From positions 124,001-188,000 of the forward strand of contig NZ_AP018920.1 in the NCBI RefSeq assembly GCF_003945385.1: DNA of 64,000 nt, read 5' to 3'. The stretch comes from Pseudonocardia autotrophica (GTDB lineage: Bacteria > Actinomycetota > Actinomycetes > Mycobacteriales > Pseudonocardiaceae). Position numbers and translations under genes: made by a program. Positions 25,081-32,136 of this stretch are shown one piece after another (position 1 is the stretch's first letter; each line of letters opens with the position of its first letter). A model generated the notes under the pieces. The model was not told the origin of the DNA. It did not search any database and saw only the letters and a list, made by a program, of their open reading frames with translations.

Positions 25081-26079
25081 GTGGACCCCAGGACGCTGCT
25101 CGAGCTGATGCTGTCTGATCTGGAAGGCGCGCCGGAACTCTACCGGCCGACGAACTTCTGGCAGACGGGGCTGGAGAAGGTGGTTGCCGACCTGCGTGAG
25201 CGCGGTTTCGCCGAGTTCCGCAGGCACCCGAGCGCGACCTTCTTCTACGCGCCGCGGTACGCGCCAGTCTCCCGTCCGGCGGCGGCACTGTCGCGGGTGT
25301 TCGGCGTGGCGGGCACTCCCGGGAAACTGATCTCCGAACGGATCGACCAGGTCCCGGTGGCGCGGGCCCACCACGCCACCGTGCGCGCGCTCGACCCGGC
25401 CGACCGGGCCCCGAACCTGGGCGGGTTCTCCGAGTCGACGGCCGGCGCACCGACCGAGCAGCTGGTGTTCGACGGCCGCCGGTTCAGCCGTTCGTCGCTG
25501 AACTACCTGCGCGGCCTGGTGATGCTCAAGCGCGCAGTGCCCGACCTGGACGTCTCGACGGTGCTGGAGATCGGGGGCGGGTTCGGCACGCTCGGCGAGA
25601 TCCTCGTTCCGCGCAACGACGGCATCCGCTACATCGACGTCGACATCCCGCCGGTCGCCGCGGTCGCCACGCACTACCTGCGCGAGGTGCTCGGTGGTTC
25701 CCGGGTGCTCGACTACGCGGCGACCCGCGAGCACGAGAAGATCGTGATCGACGAGATCGCCGAGCCCGCGACGGTGCTCTGCCCGTGGCAGCTCCCGCGG
25801 CTCACCGGGAGCGTCGACCTGTTCGCCAACTTCATCTCGTTCCAGGAGATGGAGCCCGAGGTCGTGGCGAACTACGCGAACCTCGTCACCGATCTCGGGG
25901 CGCGCTGGCTGCTGCTGCGCAACTCGCCGATCGGTAAGCCGAACGTCCGGGAGCCGATGCTGCGCCACCGCTACCTGGAGTTCTTCGACCAGTACGAGCT
26001 CGTCGACTCCGACGCGGGCCTCTACGGCCAGGACTCCGAGGGCACGGTGTCCGAGGTGATGGTGCTCGCGCGTAAGTGA
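25081..26079 (+). CDS. Putative sugar O-methyltransferase (TIGR04371-like)
   Basis: 332 residues. The N-terminal YRPTNFWQTGLEKVVADLRERGF is characteristic of the putative sugar O-methyltransferase family found in polysaccharide clusters. VLEIGGGFGTLGEILV is the SAM-binding glycine-rich loop, followed by YIDVDIPPVAAVA (acidic residue for ribose). It probably methylates a sugar of the surface glycan. GTG at 25081 with TACGGT 6 nt upstream indicates a leaderless transcript. Divergent from the GT2/DUF2304 pair. Confidence 0.8.
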   Translation: MDPRTLLELMLSDLEGAPELYRPTNFWQTGLEKVVADLRERGFAEFRRHPSATFFYAPRYAPVSRPAAALSRVFGVAGTPGKLISERIDQVPVARAHHATVRALDPADRAPNLGGFSESTAGAPTEQLVFDGRRFSRSSLNYLRGLVMLKRAVPDLDVSTVLEIGGGFGTLGEILVPRNDGIRYIDVDIPPVAAVATHYLREVLGGSRVLDYAATREHEKIVIDEIAEPATVLCPWQLPRLTGSVDLFANFISFQEMEPEVVANYANLVTDLGARWLLLRNSPIGKPNVREPMLRHRYLEFFDQYELVDSDAGLYGQDSEGTVSEVMVLARK

Positions 26080-26165
26080 GGGGTGGACGCCGGTTCCGCC
26101 GAACGCGTCCGCTGGGGTGCGGGCGGCACTAGCCTGTGGATCTCCCGAGATCCCCGGAGGACCAG

Positions 26166-26714
26166 GTGTCCCGTCCAGCCCCGCTCTTGTTCGCCCTGGT
26201 CACCGTGGGTGCTCTACTCGCCGGATGCGGGAGCGGCGCCGCGGATCCGGCGAGTCCCTTCCCGGAGCGACCGGCCGACATCGACGTGTCCACCGTCGAC
26301 ATGTGCCGGGCGCTCACCGCGGGGGAGCAGGCCGAGCTGGGGGTCGAGCCGGGGGAGGTGCTTACCGGGGAGCTGTCGAACGGGCCGACCCGCGGCTGTG
26401 GGTGGAGCAACTACGACGACGGCTACAACTACGGCGTCCAGACGATCGCCGACGGTGCGGTGGTCGCGGTGGGGAGTGTCGACTCGACCGTTGACGTACT
26501 CGACGGGTACGGGGTGGTGGTCTCGACGGCGCACGGCGAGTCGGTACCGGGTTGCAGTATCTACGTCGACGTCTCCGACGCTCAGGCGATCCGGGTCCAG
26601 GCGCAGGCGACCAAGGACGACGCGACCGGCATCCCGTCGTTCGAGACGGTGTGTGGCCGGGCGAGGTCCCTCGCGTCGAAGGCGATCCGGAACCTCGGCG
26701 CGGCAGCGCCATGA
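26166..26714 (+). CDS. DUF3558 lipoprotein (copy 1)
   Basis: 182 residues. Signal peptide SRPAPLLFALVTVGALLAGC with lipobox LAGC, so exported and lipid-anchored. The mature part has the DUF3558 pattern with three cysteines (VDMCRALT, RGCGWSNYDDGYNYGVQTIADG, and CGRARS) expected to form disulfides. DUF3558 is abundant in Pseudonocardiaceae and has no known activity. GTG at 26166 has GGAGG with 5-nt spacing; TAGCCT at 26130-26135 is a possible -10. It is followed by a small WXG100-like gene, and the pair is repeated directly downstream. Confidence 0.85.
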   Translation: MSRPAPLLFALVTVGALLAGCGSGAADPASPFPERPADIDVSTVDMCRALTAGEQAELGVEPGEVLTGELSNGPTRGCGWSNYDDGYNYGVQTIADGAVVAVGSVDSTVDVLDGYGVVVSTAHGESVPGCSIYVDVSDAQAIRVQAQATKDDATGIPSFETVCGRARSLASKAIRNLGAAAP

Positions 26715-26785
26715 CCGTTCGCGGGAGTGAACCGGTTTCCCCGGAGCGGGCCCCGCGGGCGGTCGAACTTCCTACGGTCGCCGGT

Positions 26786-27175
26786 ATGGACATCGACGCA
26801 CGACTGCCCCGTGGGACCGCCTCGGACAGCCTGATGACGCAGATCGACATCGGCAACGTGCTGCAGGTCCGAGACGCCCTCGCCGAACAGTCTCGCTCCA
26901 TCCAGCAGGCGTTGAGGGCCGCGTACGGGCTGTCGAACATCGGTCGCTGCGGCGACGACCCGGTGTCGAGGGACGCGCAGAAGATGTTCCAACGCGAGAT
27001 CGAGGAGATCTTCGCAGCCCAGAGGGCACACATCGCCGAGCTCGACGAGGCGTGTGACCGGCTGGGTGAGGCGGCCCGGCAGTACGGTTTGGTCGAGGAT
27101 GAGGCCGCCGACTCGTTCCGTTCCACCGGAGCCCCGCAGGGCGAGCACACCGGGGTCGGCCTGGAACGTTCTTGA
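26786..27175 (+). CDS. Small helical WXG100/PE-like protein (copy 1)
   Basis: 129 residues, predicted as two long helices around a turn (GRCGDDPVSRDA). After the second helix comes YGLVEDE, which matches the YxxxD/E type VII secretion signal of Esx/PE proteins, although no WxG is present at the turn. Function unrecognised; an ESX-type substrate is an inference. The start at 26786 (MDIDARLPRG) is chosen because TACGGT lies 7 nt upstream and the sequence up to this ATG is conserved in copy 2 at the same spacing; an earlier ATG at 26711 overlapping the lipoprotein stop is an alternative. Confidence 0.6.
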   Translation: MDIDARLPRGTASDSLMTQIDIGNVLQVRDALAEQSRSIQQALRAAYGLSNIGRCGDDPVSRDAQKMFQREIEEIFAAQRAHIAELDEACDRLGEAARQYGLVEDEAADSFRSTGAPQGEHTGVGLERS

Positions 27176-27738
27176 TGATCTTCGGGAGGGCCGGGGTGGC
27201 TCGATCTGTTCCGTGGGTGTGCGCGGTGTTCGTGGTGGGGGTCGTGCTCGCGGGATGTTCGGGGGGTCCACAAGGTCCGTTTCCGGACCGGCCGGCTGAT
27301 ATCGACGTCTCGACGGTGGATCTGTGCACGGCGCTGACGGCGGAGGAGCGGGCGGAGCTGGGGGTCGAGGCGGGGGAGGCGAAAACGGCGGAGCTGAACA
27401 ACGGCCCGACTCGGATCTGCGGCTGGAGCAACTTCGACGACGGCTACAACTACGGGGTTCAGACGATCGCGGACGGGGCGATGGTCGCGGTGGGGATCCC
27501 GGGGTCGACGGTGCAGGTCGTCGACGGCTACGGGGTGGTCGTGGAGACGACCCAGGAGACCGTGGCGCCACGGTGTGCGCTGTACGTGGACGTGGCGGAG
27601 ACCCAGGCGCTCCGGGTGCAGGTGCGTGCGATCAAGAACGACGACGCCGGCCGGATCCCGTCGATCGAGACAGTGTGTGGGCGGGCCGAGTCCGTCGTGT
27701 CGAGCGCGCTGCGCAACCTCGGCGGCGCGGGATCCTGA
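27175..27738 (+). CDS. DUF3558 lipoprotein (copy 2)
   Basis: 187 residues, paralogue of the product at 26166: signal peptide SVPWVCAVFVVGVVLAGC with lipobox, then the same cysteine pattern (VDLCTALT, RICGWSNFDDGYNYGVQTIADG, VCGRAES). The mature parts align without large gaps, with roughly two thirds identical by eye. The ATG overlaps the stop of the preceding small gene. It forms the second half of a tandem module duplication. Confidence 0.85.
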   Translation: MIFGRAGVARSVPWVCAVFVVGVVLAGCSGGPQGPFPDRPADIDVSTVDLCTALTAEERAELGVEAGEAKTAELNNGPTRICGWSNFDDGYNYGVQTIADGAMVAVGIPGSTVQVVDGYGVVVETTQETVAPRCALYVDVAETQALRVQVRAIKNDDAGRIPSIETVCGRAESVVSSALRNLGGAGS

Positions 27739-27808
27739 GCGTTCCCGGATGCGAACGAGTTCCGCCGAGGCGGGCCGGTCGGTCGTCGGGCTCCCTACCG
27801 TCGCCGGA

Positions 27809-28180
27809 ATGGACATCGACGCGCGCCTGCCCCGTGGGACCGCTTCGGACGATCTGATGACGCAGATCCACATCGGCAACGTCCGGCAGGTCCGGGCCGC
27901 CCTGGCCGACCAGGCCCACTCCATCCAGCAGGCGCTCCGTGAGGCCGACGACCTGAACCACATCGGTCGCTGCGGTGATGATCCGATCTCGCGGGATGCG
28001 CAGCGGATGTTCCAGGCGAAGATCGACACGATAGTCGCGGCGCATCGGGCGTACGTCGTCGAGCTCGATGAGGCCTGCGACCGGCTGGGCGAGGCGGCCC
28101 GGCAGTACGGGCTGACCGACGACGACACCGCCGAGTCGTTCCGTTCGACCGAGGTACCGCAGAGCGTCCCCTTCCGGTAG
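27809..28180 (+). CDS. Small helical WXG100/PE-like protein (copy 2)
   Basis: 123 residues, clear paralogue of the 26786 product (MDIDARLPRGTASDDLMTQI start, GRCGDDPISRDAQRMF turn region, LDEACDRLGEAARQYGL). The C-terminal YGLTDDD fits YxxxD. TACCGT lies exactly 7 nt before the ATG, as in copy 1, so the leaderless promoter was duplicated with the gene. The C-terminal 12 residues diverge from copy 1. Function unknown. Confidence 0.62.
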   Translation: MDIDARLPRGTASDDLMTQIHIGNVRQVRAALADQAHSIQQALREADDLNHIGRCGDDPISRDAQRMFQAKIDTIVAAHRAYVVELDEACDRLGEAARQYGLTDDDTAESFRSTEVPQSVPFR

Positions 28181-28257
28181 CGCCCGGCGGGTCCGGGCCG
28201 AACGGTTCACGTCCGTCGGCCGGAACGCCGTCGGGGGTGCTGGCTACCCTCGGGGCC

Positions 28258-29316
28258 ATGCGCACCCCGGACCCGATCGAGCTCGGCGGCCACCGCGTGG
28301 GCCCCGGCGAGAAGCCCTTCGTCATCGCCGAGGTCTCCGGCAACCACAACGGGTCACTGGACCGCGCCCTGGAGATCGTCGAGGCCATCGCGGGCTCCGG
28401 CGCGCAGGCGGTGAAGTTCCAGACCTACCGGGCCGACACGATCACCATCGACGCCGACGGCCCCGCCTTCCGGATCCGCGACGACCACGGCCTGTGGGGC
28501 GGGCGGAACCTCTACCAGCTCTACGAGCAGGCGCACACGCCGTGGGAGTGGCACGAGCCGCTGTTTACCAGGGCCCGCGAGCTGGGCCTGGTGCCGTTCT
28601 CCTCGCCGTTCGACCCGACGGCGATCGAGCTGCTCGAGTCGCTCGACGCGCCGGCCTACAAGGTCGCCTCGGCCGAGCTCGTCGACCTCCCGCTGATCCG
28701 GGCGATGGCCGCGACCGGCAAGCCGCTGGTCGTCTCGACCGGGATGGCGACGCTGGCCGAGATCGACGCCGCGCTCACCGCCGCCCGCGACGGCGGCGCG
28801 ACCGAGATCGTGCTGCTCGCCTGCACCGCGTCGTACCCGGCCGACCCGGTGGACGCGAACCTGCAGACCATCCCGGCGCTGCGCGAGGCGTTCGGGGTGC
28901 CGATCGGGCTGTCCGACCACACCCCGGGGATCGGTGTCCCGGTCGCCGCCGTCGCGCTCGGTGCGGTGGCGATCGAGAAGCACGTGACGCTGCAGCGGGC
29001 CGACGGTGGCGTCGACTCCGACTTCTCCCTGGAGCCCGCCGAGCTGGCCGCCCTGGTCACCGAGACCGACGTCGCCCGGCGCGCGATGGGGCCCGCCCGG
29101 TTCGGTCCGCGGGAGTCCGAGCGGGACACCCTGGCGCTGCGCCGGTCGCTCTACGTCGTCGCCGACGCCGCCGCCGGTGACAAGGTCACCGAGGAGAACG
29201 TGCGCTCGATCCGGCCCGCCGGCGGTCTGCCGACCGACACCATCGGGACGGTGCTGGGGCGGACGTTCACCCGCGACGTCGCCCGCGGGACCCCGCTCAC
29301 CTGGGACCTGATCTGA
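28258..29316 (+). CDS. pseI: NeuB-family nonulosonate synthase, pseudaminic acid synthase-like
   Basis: 352 residues: N-terminal TIM barrel (AEVSGNHNGSLDRALEIV, KFQTYRADTITID, NLYQLYEQAHTPWEWHEPLF, FSSPFDPTAIELLESL, STGMATLAEID, GLSDHTPGIGVPVAAVALGA, EKHVTLQRADGGVDSDFSLEP) and C-terminal SAF domain (RRSLYVVADAAAGDKVTEENV). The PWEWH block is typical of PseI, which condenses phosphoenolpyruvate with 6-deoxy-AltdiNAc to give pseudaminic acid; sialic or legionaminic acid synthase is a less likely alternative. TACCCT sits 7 nt before the ATG (leaderless). It stands alone here; the rest of the pathway is 9 kb to the right. Confidence 0.84.
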   Translation: MRTPDPIELGGHRVGPGEKPFVIAEVSGNHNGSLDRALEIVEAIAGSGAQAVKFQTYRADTITIDADGPAFRIRDDHGLWGGRNLYQLYEQAHTPWEWHEPLFTRARELGLVPFSSPFDPTAIELLESLDAPAYKVASAELVDLPLIRAMAATGKPLVVSTGMATLAEIDAALTAARDGGATEIVLLACTASYPADPVDANLQTIPALREAFGVPIGLSDHTPGIGVPVAAVALGAVAIEKHVTLQRADGGVDSDFSLEPAELAALVTETDVARRAMGPARFGPRESERDTLALRRSLYVVADAAAGDKVTEENVRSIRPAGGLPTDTIGTVLGRTFTRDVARGTPLTWDLI

Positions 29317-30174
29317 TCAGCGGCCTTCCGCGAGGAAGGCTCTGATCAGCGCGTTCACCTCGTCCGGTGACTCCCGGTTCGACCAGTGCCCGCGCCCGGG
29401 CAGCACCTCCAGCCGGGCCCCCGGCACGGCGGCCGCGGTCTGCCGGGTCCGCGCGACCGGGATCCCGGTGTCCCGGTCGCCCTGGATGAACAGCGCCGGG
29501 CACCGGATCTCCGACAGCCGTGGCCGCAGGTCGACCCGCATCCGCCGGAACCCGATCGAGCCGTTCTGCCAGTCCGAGCTGCCGGCGCCGCCGCGGCGGG
29601 CCTCGACCAGGCACTCGTCGACGATCGCGTCGAAGTCGTCCGGCCGCCCGGTGCCGAACAGTGCGGTCCGGACGAACCACGCGACGGACGGACGGAACTG
29701 GAAGGCCAGGTTCGGCAGCGTGCGGTTCAGCAGCGGCAGCTTCGCCATCAGCCAGAGCAGCTGGTGGACGACCGGCGGGAACGACAGCGTCCCGCCCGGG
29801 GCCAGCGCGACCAGGCGTTCCACCCGCTCGGGATGCTCGATCGCGTAGGCCAGCGTCATCGCGCCGCCCTGCGACAGCCCGACCAGGGTGGCCCGCTCGA
29901 TCCCCAGGTCGTCGAGCACGTCGGTGATGGTGCGTAGCAGGACGTCGTGCGTCGCTCGGCCCTGCCACGGACGGCTGCCACCCTGCTTCGGCCAGTCCGG
30001 TGCGATCACCCGGTGGTCGCGGGCCAGGTCCGGGATCAGCCTGGCCCAGCTGAGGCTCGCGTTGTCCATCCCGGCGCCGGACAGCAACAGCACGGGGGGG
30101 CCGGTGTCGCCGGCGAGCCGGACGTGCAGGCGTCCCTCCGGCCGGTCGATCACGTGCTCGCGAAGCGTGGTCAT
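29317..30174 (-). CDS. Alpha/beta hydrolase
   Basis: 285 residues. LLLSGAGMDNASLSW is the oxyanion-hole region, GLSQGGAMTL the nucleophile elbow (serine), FIQGDRDTGIP the acid strand and GRGHWSNRE the catalytic histidine. General esterase/peroxidase-like fold with unknown substrate. The ATG overlaps the stop of the MarR-type regulator (ATGA), and GGAGGAA precedes it. The stop codon abuts the stop of the convergent nonulosonate synthase, forming the palindrome CTGATCTGATCAG. Confidence 0.8.
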   Translation of the reverse strand: MTTLREHVIDRPEGRLHVRLAGDTGPPVLLLSGAGMDNASLSWARLIPDLARDHRVIAPDWPKQGGSRPWQGRATHDVLLRTITDVLDDLGIERATLVGLSQGGAMTLAYAIEHPERVERLVALAPGGTLSFPPVVHQLLWLMAKLPLLNRTLPNLAFQFRPSVAWFVRTALFGTGRPDDFDAIVDECLVEARRGGAGSSDWQNGSIGFRRMRVDLRPRLSEIRCPALFIQGDRDTGIPVARTRQTAAAVPGARLEVLPGRGHWSNRESPDEVNALIRAFLAEGR

Positions 30175-30647
30175 CAGGTTCCTCCGGTGTTGTTGCGCGC
30201 TTCCCAGCGCTCCCAGAGCGCGGGCAGTTCGGACTCCAGGAACAGGTAGAGCTCGTGCACGTTGGCGAGCCGTTCGCGCCGGGCTGCCGGGGCGCCGGTC
30301 AGCGCCGCCAGGCCGTGTTCGAGCACCGCACGGAACTCGGTCGCGCGTGCGTACCGGGCGGCGAGCATCCGGCTCCAGCCGTCCGGCGCGATCCGGAACA
30401 GCTCGACCCGCTCGCCCCGGCGCCGCACCCGCTCGACCAGCCCGCCGGGGATCAGCATCCGGGTCGCTGTGCTGATCGAGCTGCGGCTCACGCCCAGCAC
30501 GCCGGCGAGATCCGCGGCGGACTGCTCGGGCGGGTCGCTGATCAGCAGCCAGCCGATCACCCGGCCGGTGATCAGCGGCATGCCCTCGCGTTCGAACGAC
30601 GCGGCCACCTCGTCGACGAAGTCGAGCTCGCTCTCCGTGGGTGCCAT
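30174..30647 (-). CDS. MarR/GbsR-family transcriptional regulator
   Basis: 157 residues with a central winged helix-turn-helix (QSAADLAGVLGVSRSSISTATRMLIPGGLVERV...GERVELFRIA) and a helical C-terminus as in GbsR-type MarR relatives. It is co-transcribed with the hydrolase and is very probably an autoregulated repressor: a nested inverted repeat lies over its -35 region, and TACGGT lies 7 nt before its ATG, giving a leaderless message. The ligand is unknown, presumably a substrate of the hydrolase. Confidence 0.82.
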   Translation of the reverse strand: MAPTESELDFVDEVAASFEREGMPLITGRVIGWLLISDPPEQSAADLAGVLGVSRSSISTATRMLIPGGLVERVRRRGERVELFRIAPDGWSRMLAARYARATEFRAVLEHGLAALTGAPAARRERLANVHELYLFLESELPALWERWEARNNTGGT

Positions 30648-30654
30648 GAATCAG

Positions 30655-30695
30655 ACCGTACAGTCTTTGCAGTAAATACTGCAAGAACTGCAAAG
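30655..30695 (-). promoter_or_regulatory. Promoter and nested-palindrome operator of the MarR-type regulator
   Basis: Minus strand: -10 TACGGT (30660-30655), 18-base spacer, -35 TTGCAG (30684-30679). Over the -35 lie two overlapping perfect inverted repeats: TTGCAGTA-AA-TACTGCAA (30667-30684) and an outer CTTTGCAG ... CTGCAAAG (30665-30672 and 30688-30695). The AT-richness is unusual for the window. Binding here would block RNA polymerase, so autorepression is the natural reading. Confidence 0.65.
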
Positions 30696-30744
30696 AGAGA
30701 TGTGCAGGGCGGACGGCTGGTTGGGGAGTGGTCGGTCGGAGGGG

Positions 30745-31452
30745 TCAGGGGGAGTCGGTGCGGCGGCGCGGTGGTGTGCCGGGGTTGTTGTCCGTGCCGG
30801 AGTCGGTGCCGGAGTCCGTGCCGGAGTCGGTGCCGGAGTCGCTGTCGCTGCCGTCGCCCCAGCCGCGGGCGGCGAGCGCCTCGCCGAGCGCGTCCGCGTG
30901 CCGCAGTGTGCGGACCATGAACGGCACCGCGAACGCCGTCACCGACCCGCCGGCCCCACGTGCCTTCGCGGCAGCCCTGACCTGTCCGGCGATGGCCGAC
31001 AGCGTCCCCACCGATTGGATCGTCAGTCCGACGAGAAGTCCGACCGTCTCCGGATCGACGCCGAACCGCCGCAGCGGCCCCAGCGCCCGCTGCACGGCGC
31101 TGACCAGGTCGTCCACCCGGGTCGTGAGGGTGAACAGGGTGGCCGCGCCGATCGCCGCGACCAGCCGGAGCGCGAGCGCCACGGCCCGGTCGGGGCCGAG
31201 CAGCCACCACTGGATGCCGCCCACGAGCACCAGGACGATCAGCAGCGTCCGCAGCAGTGGCCGGACCCGGCGCCACGGGATCCGGGCGACGACGAATCCG
31301 AGTGCCACCAGCCCGCACGCCGCGCCGAGCAATCGCGGATCGGTGACGGCGACGGTGCCCGCGGCGAACACCAGCAGCGCCAGCAGCGACGCACCGGCAG
31401 GCATCCGGTGCAGTGGGCTGTTGCCGGGCTCGTAGAGGCCGAGCGGTGTCAC
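30745..31452 (-). CDS. bioN: ECF transporter T component, BioN-like
   Basis: 235 residues. Four to five membrane segments, and a cytoplasmic helix with the ARG-type coupling signatures (AAAKARGAGG and ALAARGWGDG) that contact the ATPase. The BioN role is energy coupling for the substrate-binding BioY protein encoded at the head of the same operon. The GTG overlaps the BioM stop. The C-terminus ends in a Ser-Gly-Thr-Asp repeat (DSGTDSGTDSGTDSGTD) encoded by four 12-bp DNA repeats at 30794-30841, a local expansion not needed for the family fold. Confidence 0.84.
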   Translation of the reverse strand: MTPLGLYEPGNSPLHRMPAGASLLALLVFAAGTVAVTDPRLLGAACGLVALGFVVARIPWRRVRPLLRTLLIVLVLVGGIQWWLLGPDRAVALALRLVAAIGAATLFTLTTRVDDLVSAVQRALGPLRRFGVDPETVGLLVGLTIQSVGTLSAIAGQVRAAAKARGAGGSVTAFAVPFMVRTLRHADALGEALAARGWGDGSDSDSGTDSGTDSGTDSGTDNNPGTPPRRRTDSP

Positions 31453-32126
31453 GCCGCGCAGATCTTCCGGTAGTGCGCCACGGCCGGGCCCGGCTCGTCG
31501 TCGGCGACCACCCGGCCCTCGTCGAGGACGACCACCCGATCGAAGCCGTCGAGCAGATCGAGATCGTGGGTGGCGAGCAGGACCTGCTGGCGCAGCCCTG
31601 CCAGGCGCCGTGCGAACGCCCGCTTGTTGCGCAGGTCGAGCAGGGTGGTCGGCTCGTCGCAGACCAGGACGTCCGGATCGAGCACCAGCACCGAGCACAG
31701 CGCGAGCAGCTGCTTCTGTCCCCCGGAGAGCTGGTGTGCCGGATGCTCGACGTGATCGCCGAGGCCGAACTCGGTGAGCACCTCGGCGGCTTGCCGTGCC
31801 CGTTCGGCGTGGTTGCGGACGGTGCGGCGCAGCGAGAAGGCGACGTCCTCGCCCGCGGTCGGCATGACGATCTGCGAGTCCGGATCGCTGAAGACGAAGC
31901 CGACCCGGCGACGGACGGCGGAGCCCTGCCGGGCCGGGTCGCGGCCATCGACCCGGACGGACCCCTCGGTGGGGGTGACGAGCCCGTTCACCGTGCGGGC
32001 CAGCGTCGACTTGCCGGAGCCGTTCGCGCCGATCAGCGCGACCCGGCGCTCGGGCAGCGTGAGGTCGACGCCGTCGAGGACGGTCCGCTCGCCGTAGCGG
32101 TGCCCGACCCGGCTGAACTCGATCAT
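31449..32126 (-). CDS. bioM: ECF transporter ATPase, BioM-like
   Basis: 225-residue ABC ATPase: Walker A GANGSGKST, Q-loop in FSDPDSQIVMPT, signature LSGGQKQ, Walker B VLVCDEPTTLLD and switch ATHDLDLL. The Q-loop wording is characteristic of ECF-transporter A subunits. It powers BioY/BioN-dependent biotin uptake. The gene starts 10 bases after the thiolase stop and overlaps bioN by 4 bases. Confidence 0.88.
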   Translation of the reverse strand: MIEFSRVGHRYGERTVLDGVDLTLPERRVALIGANGSGKSTLARTVNGLVTPTEGSVRVDGRDPARQGSAVRRRVGFVFSDPDSQIVMPTAGEDVAFSLRRTVRNHAERARQAAEVLTEFGLGDHVEHPAHQLSGGQKQLLALCSVLVLDPDVLVCDEPTTLLDLRNKRAFARRLAGLRQQVLLATHDLDLLDGFDRVVVLDEGRVVADDEPGPAVAHYRKICAA

Positions 32127-32136
32127 CGCCTACCCC

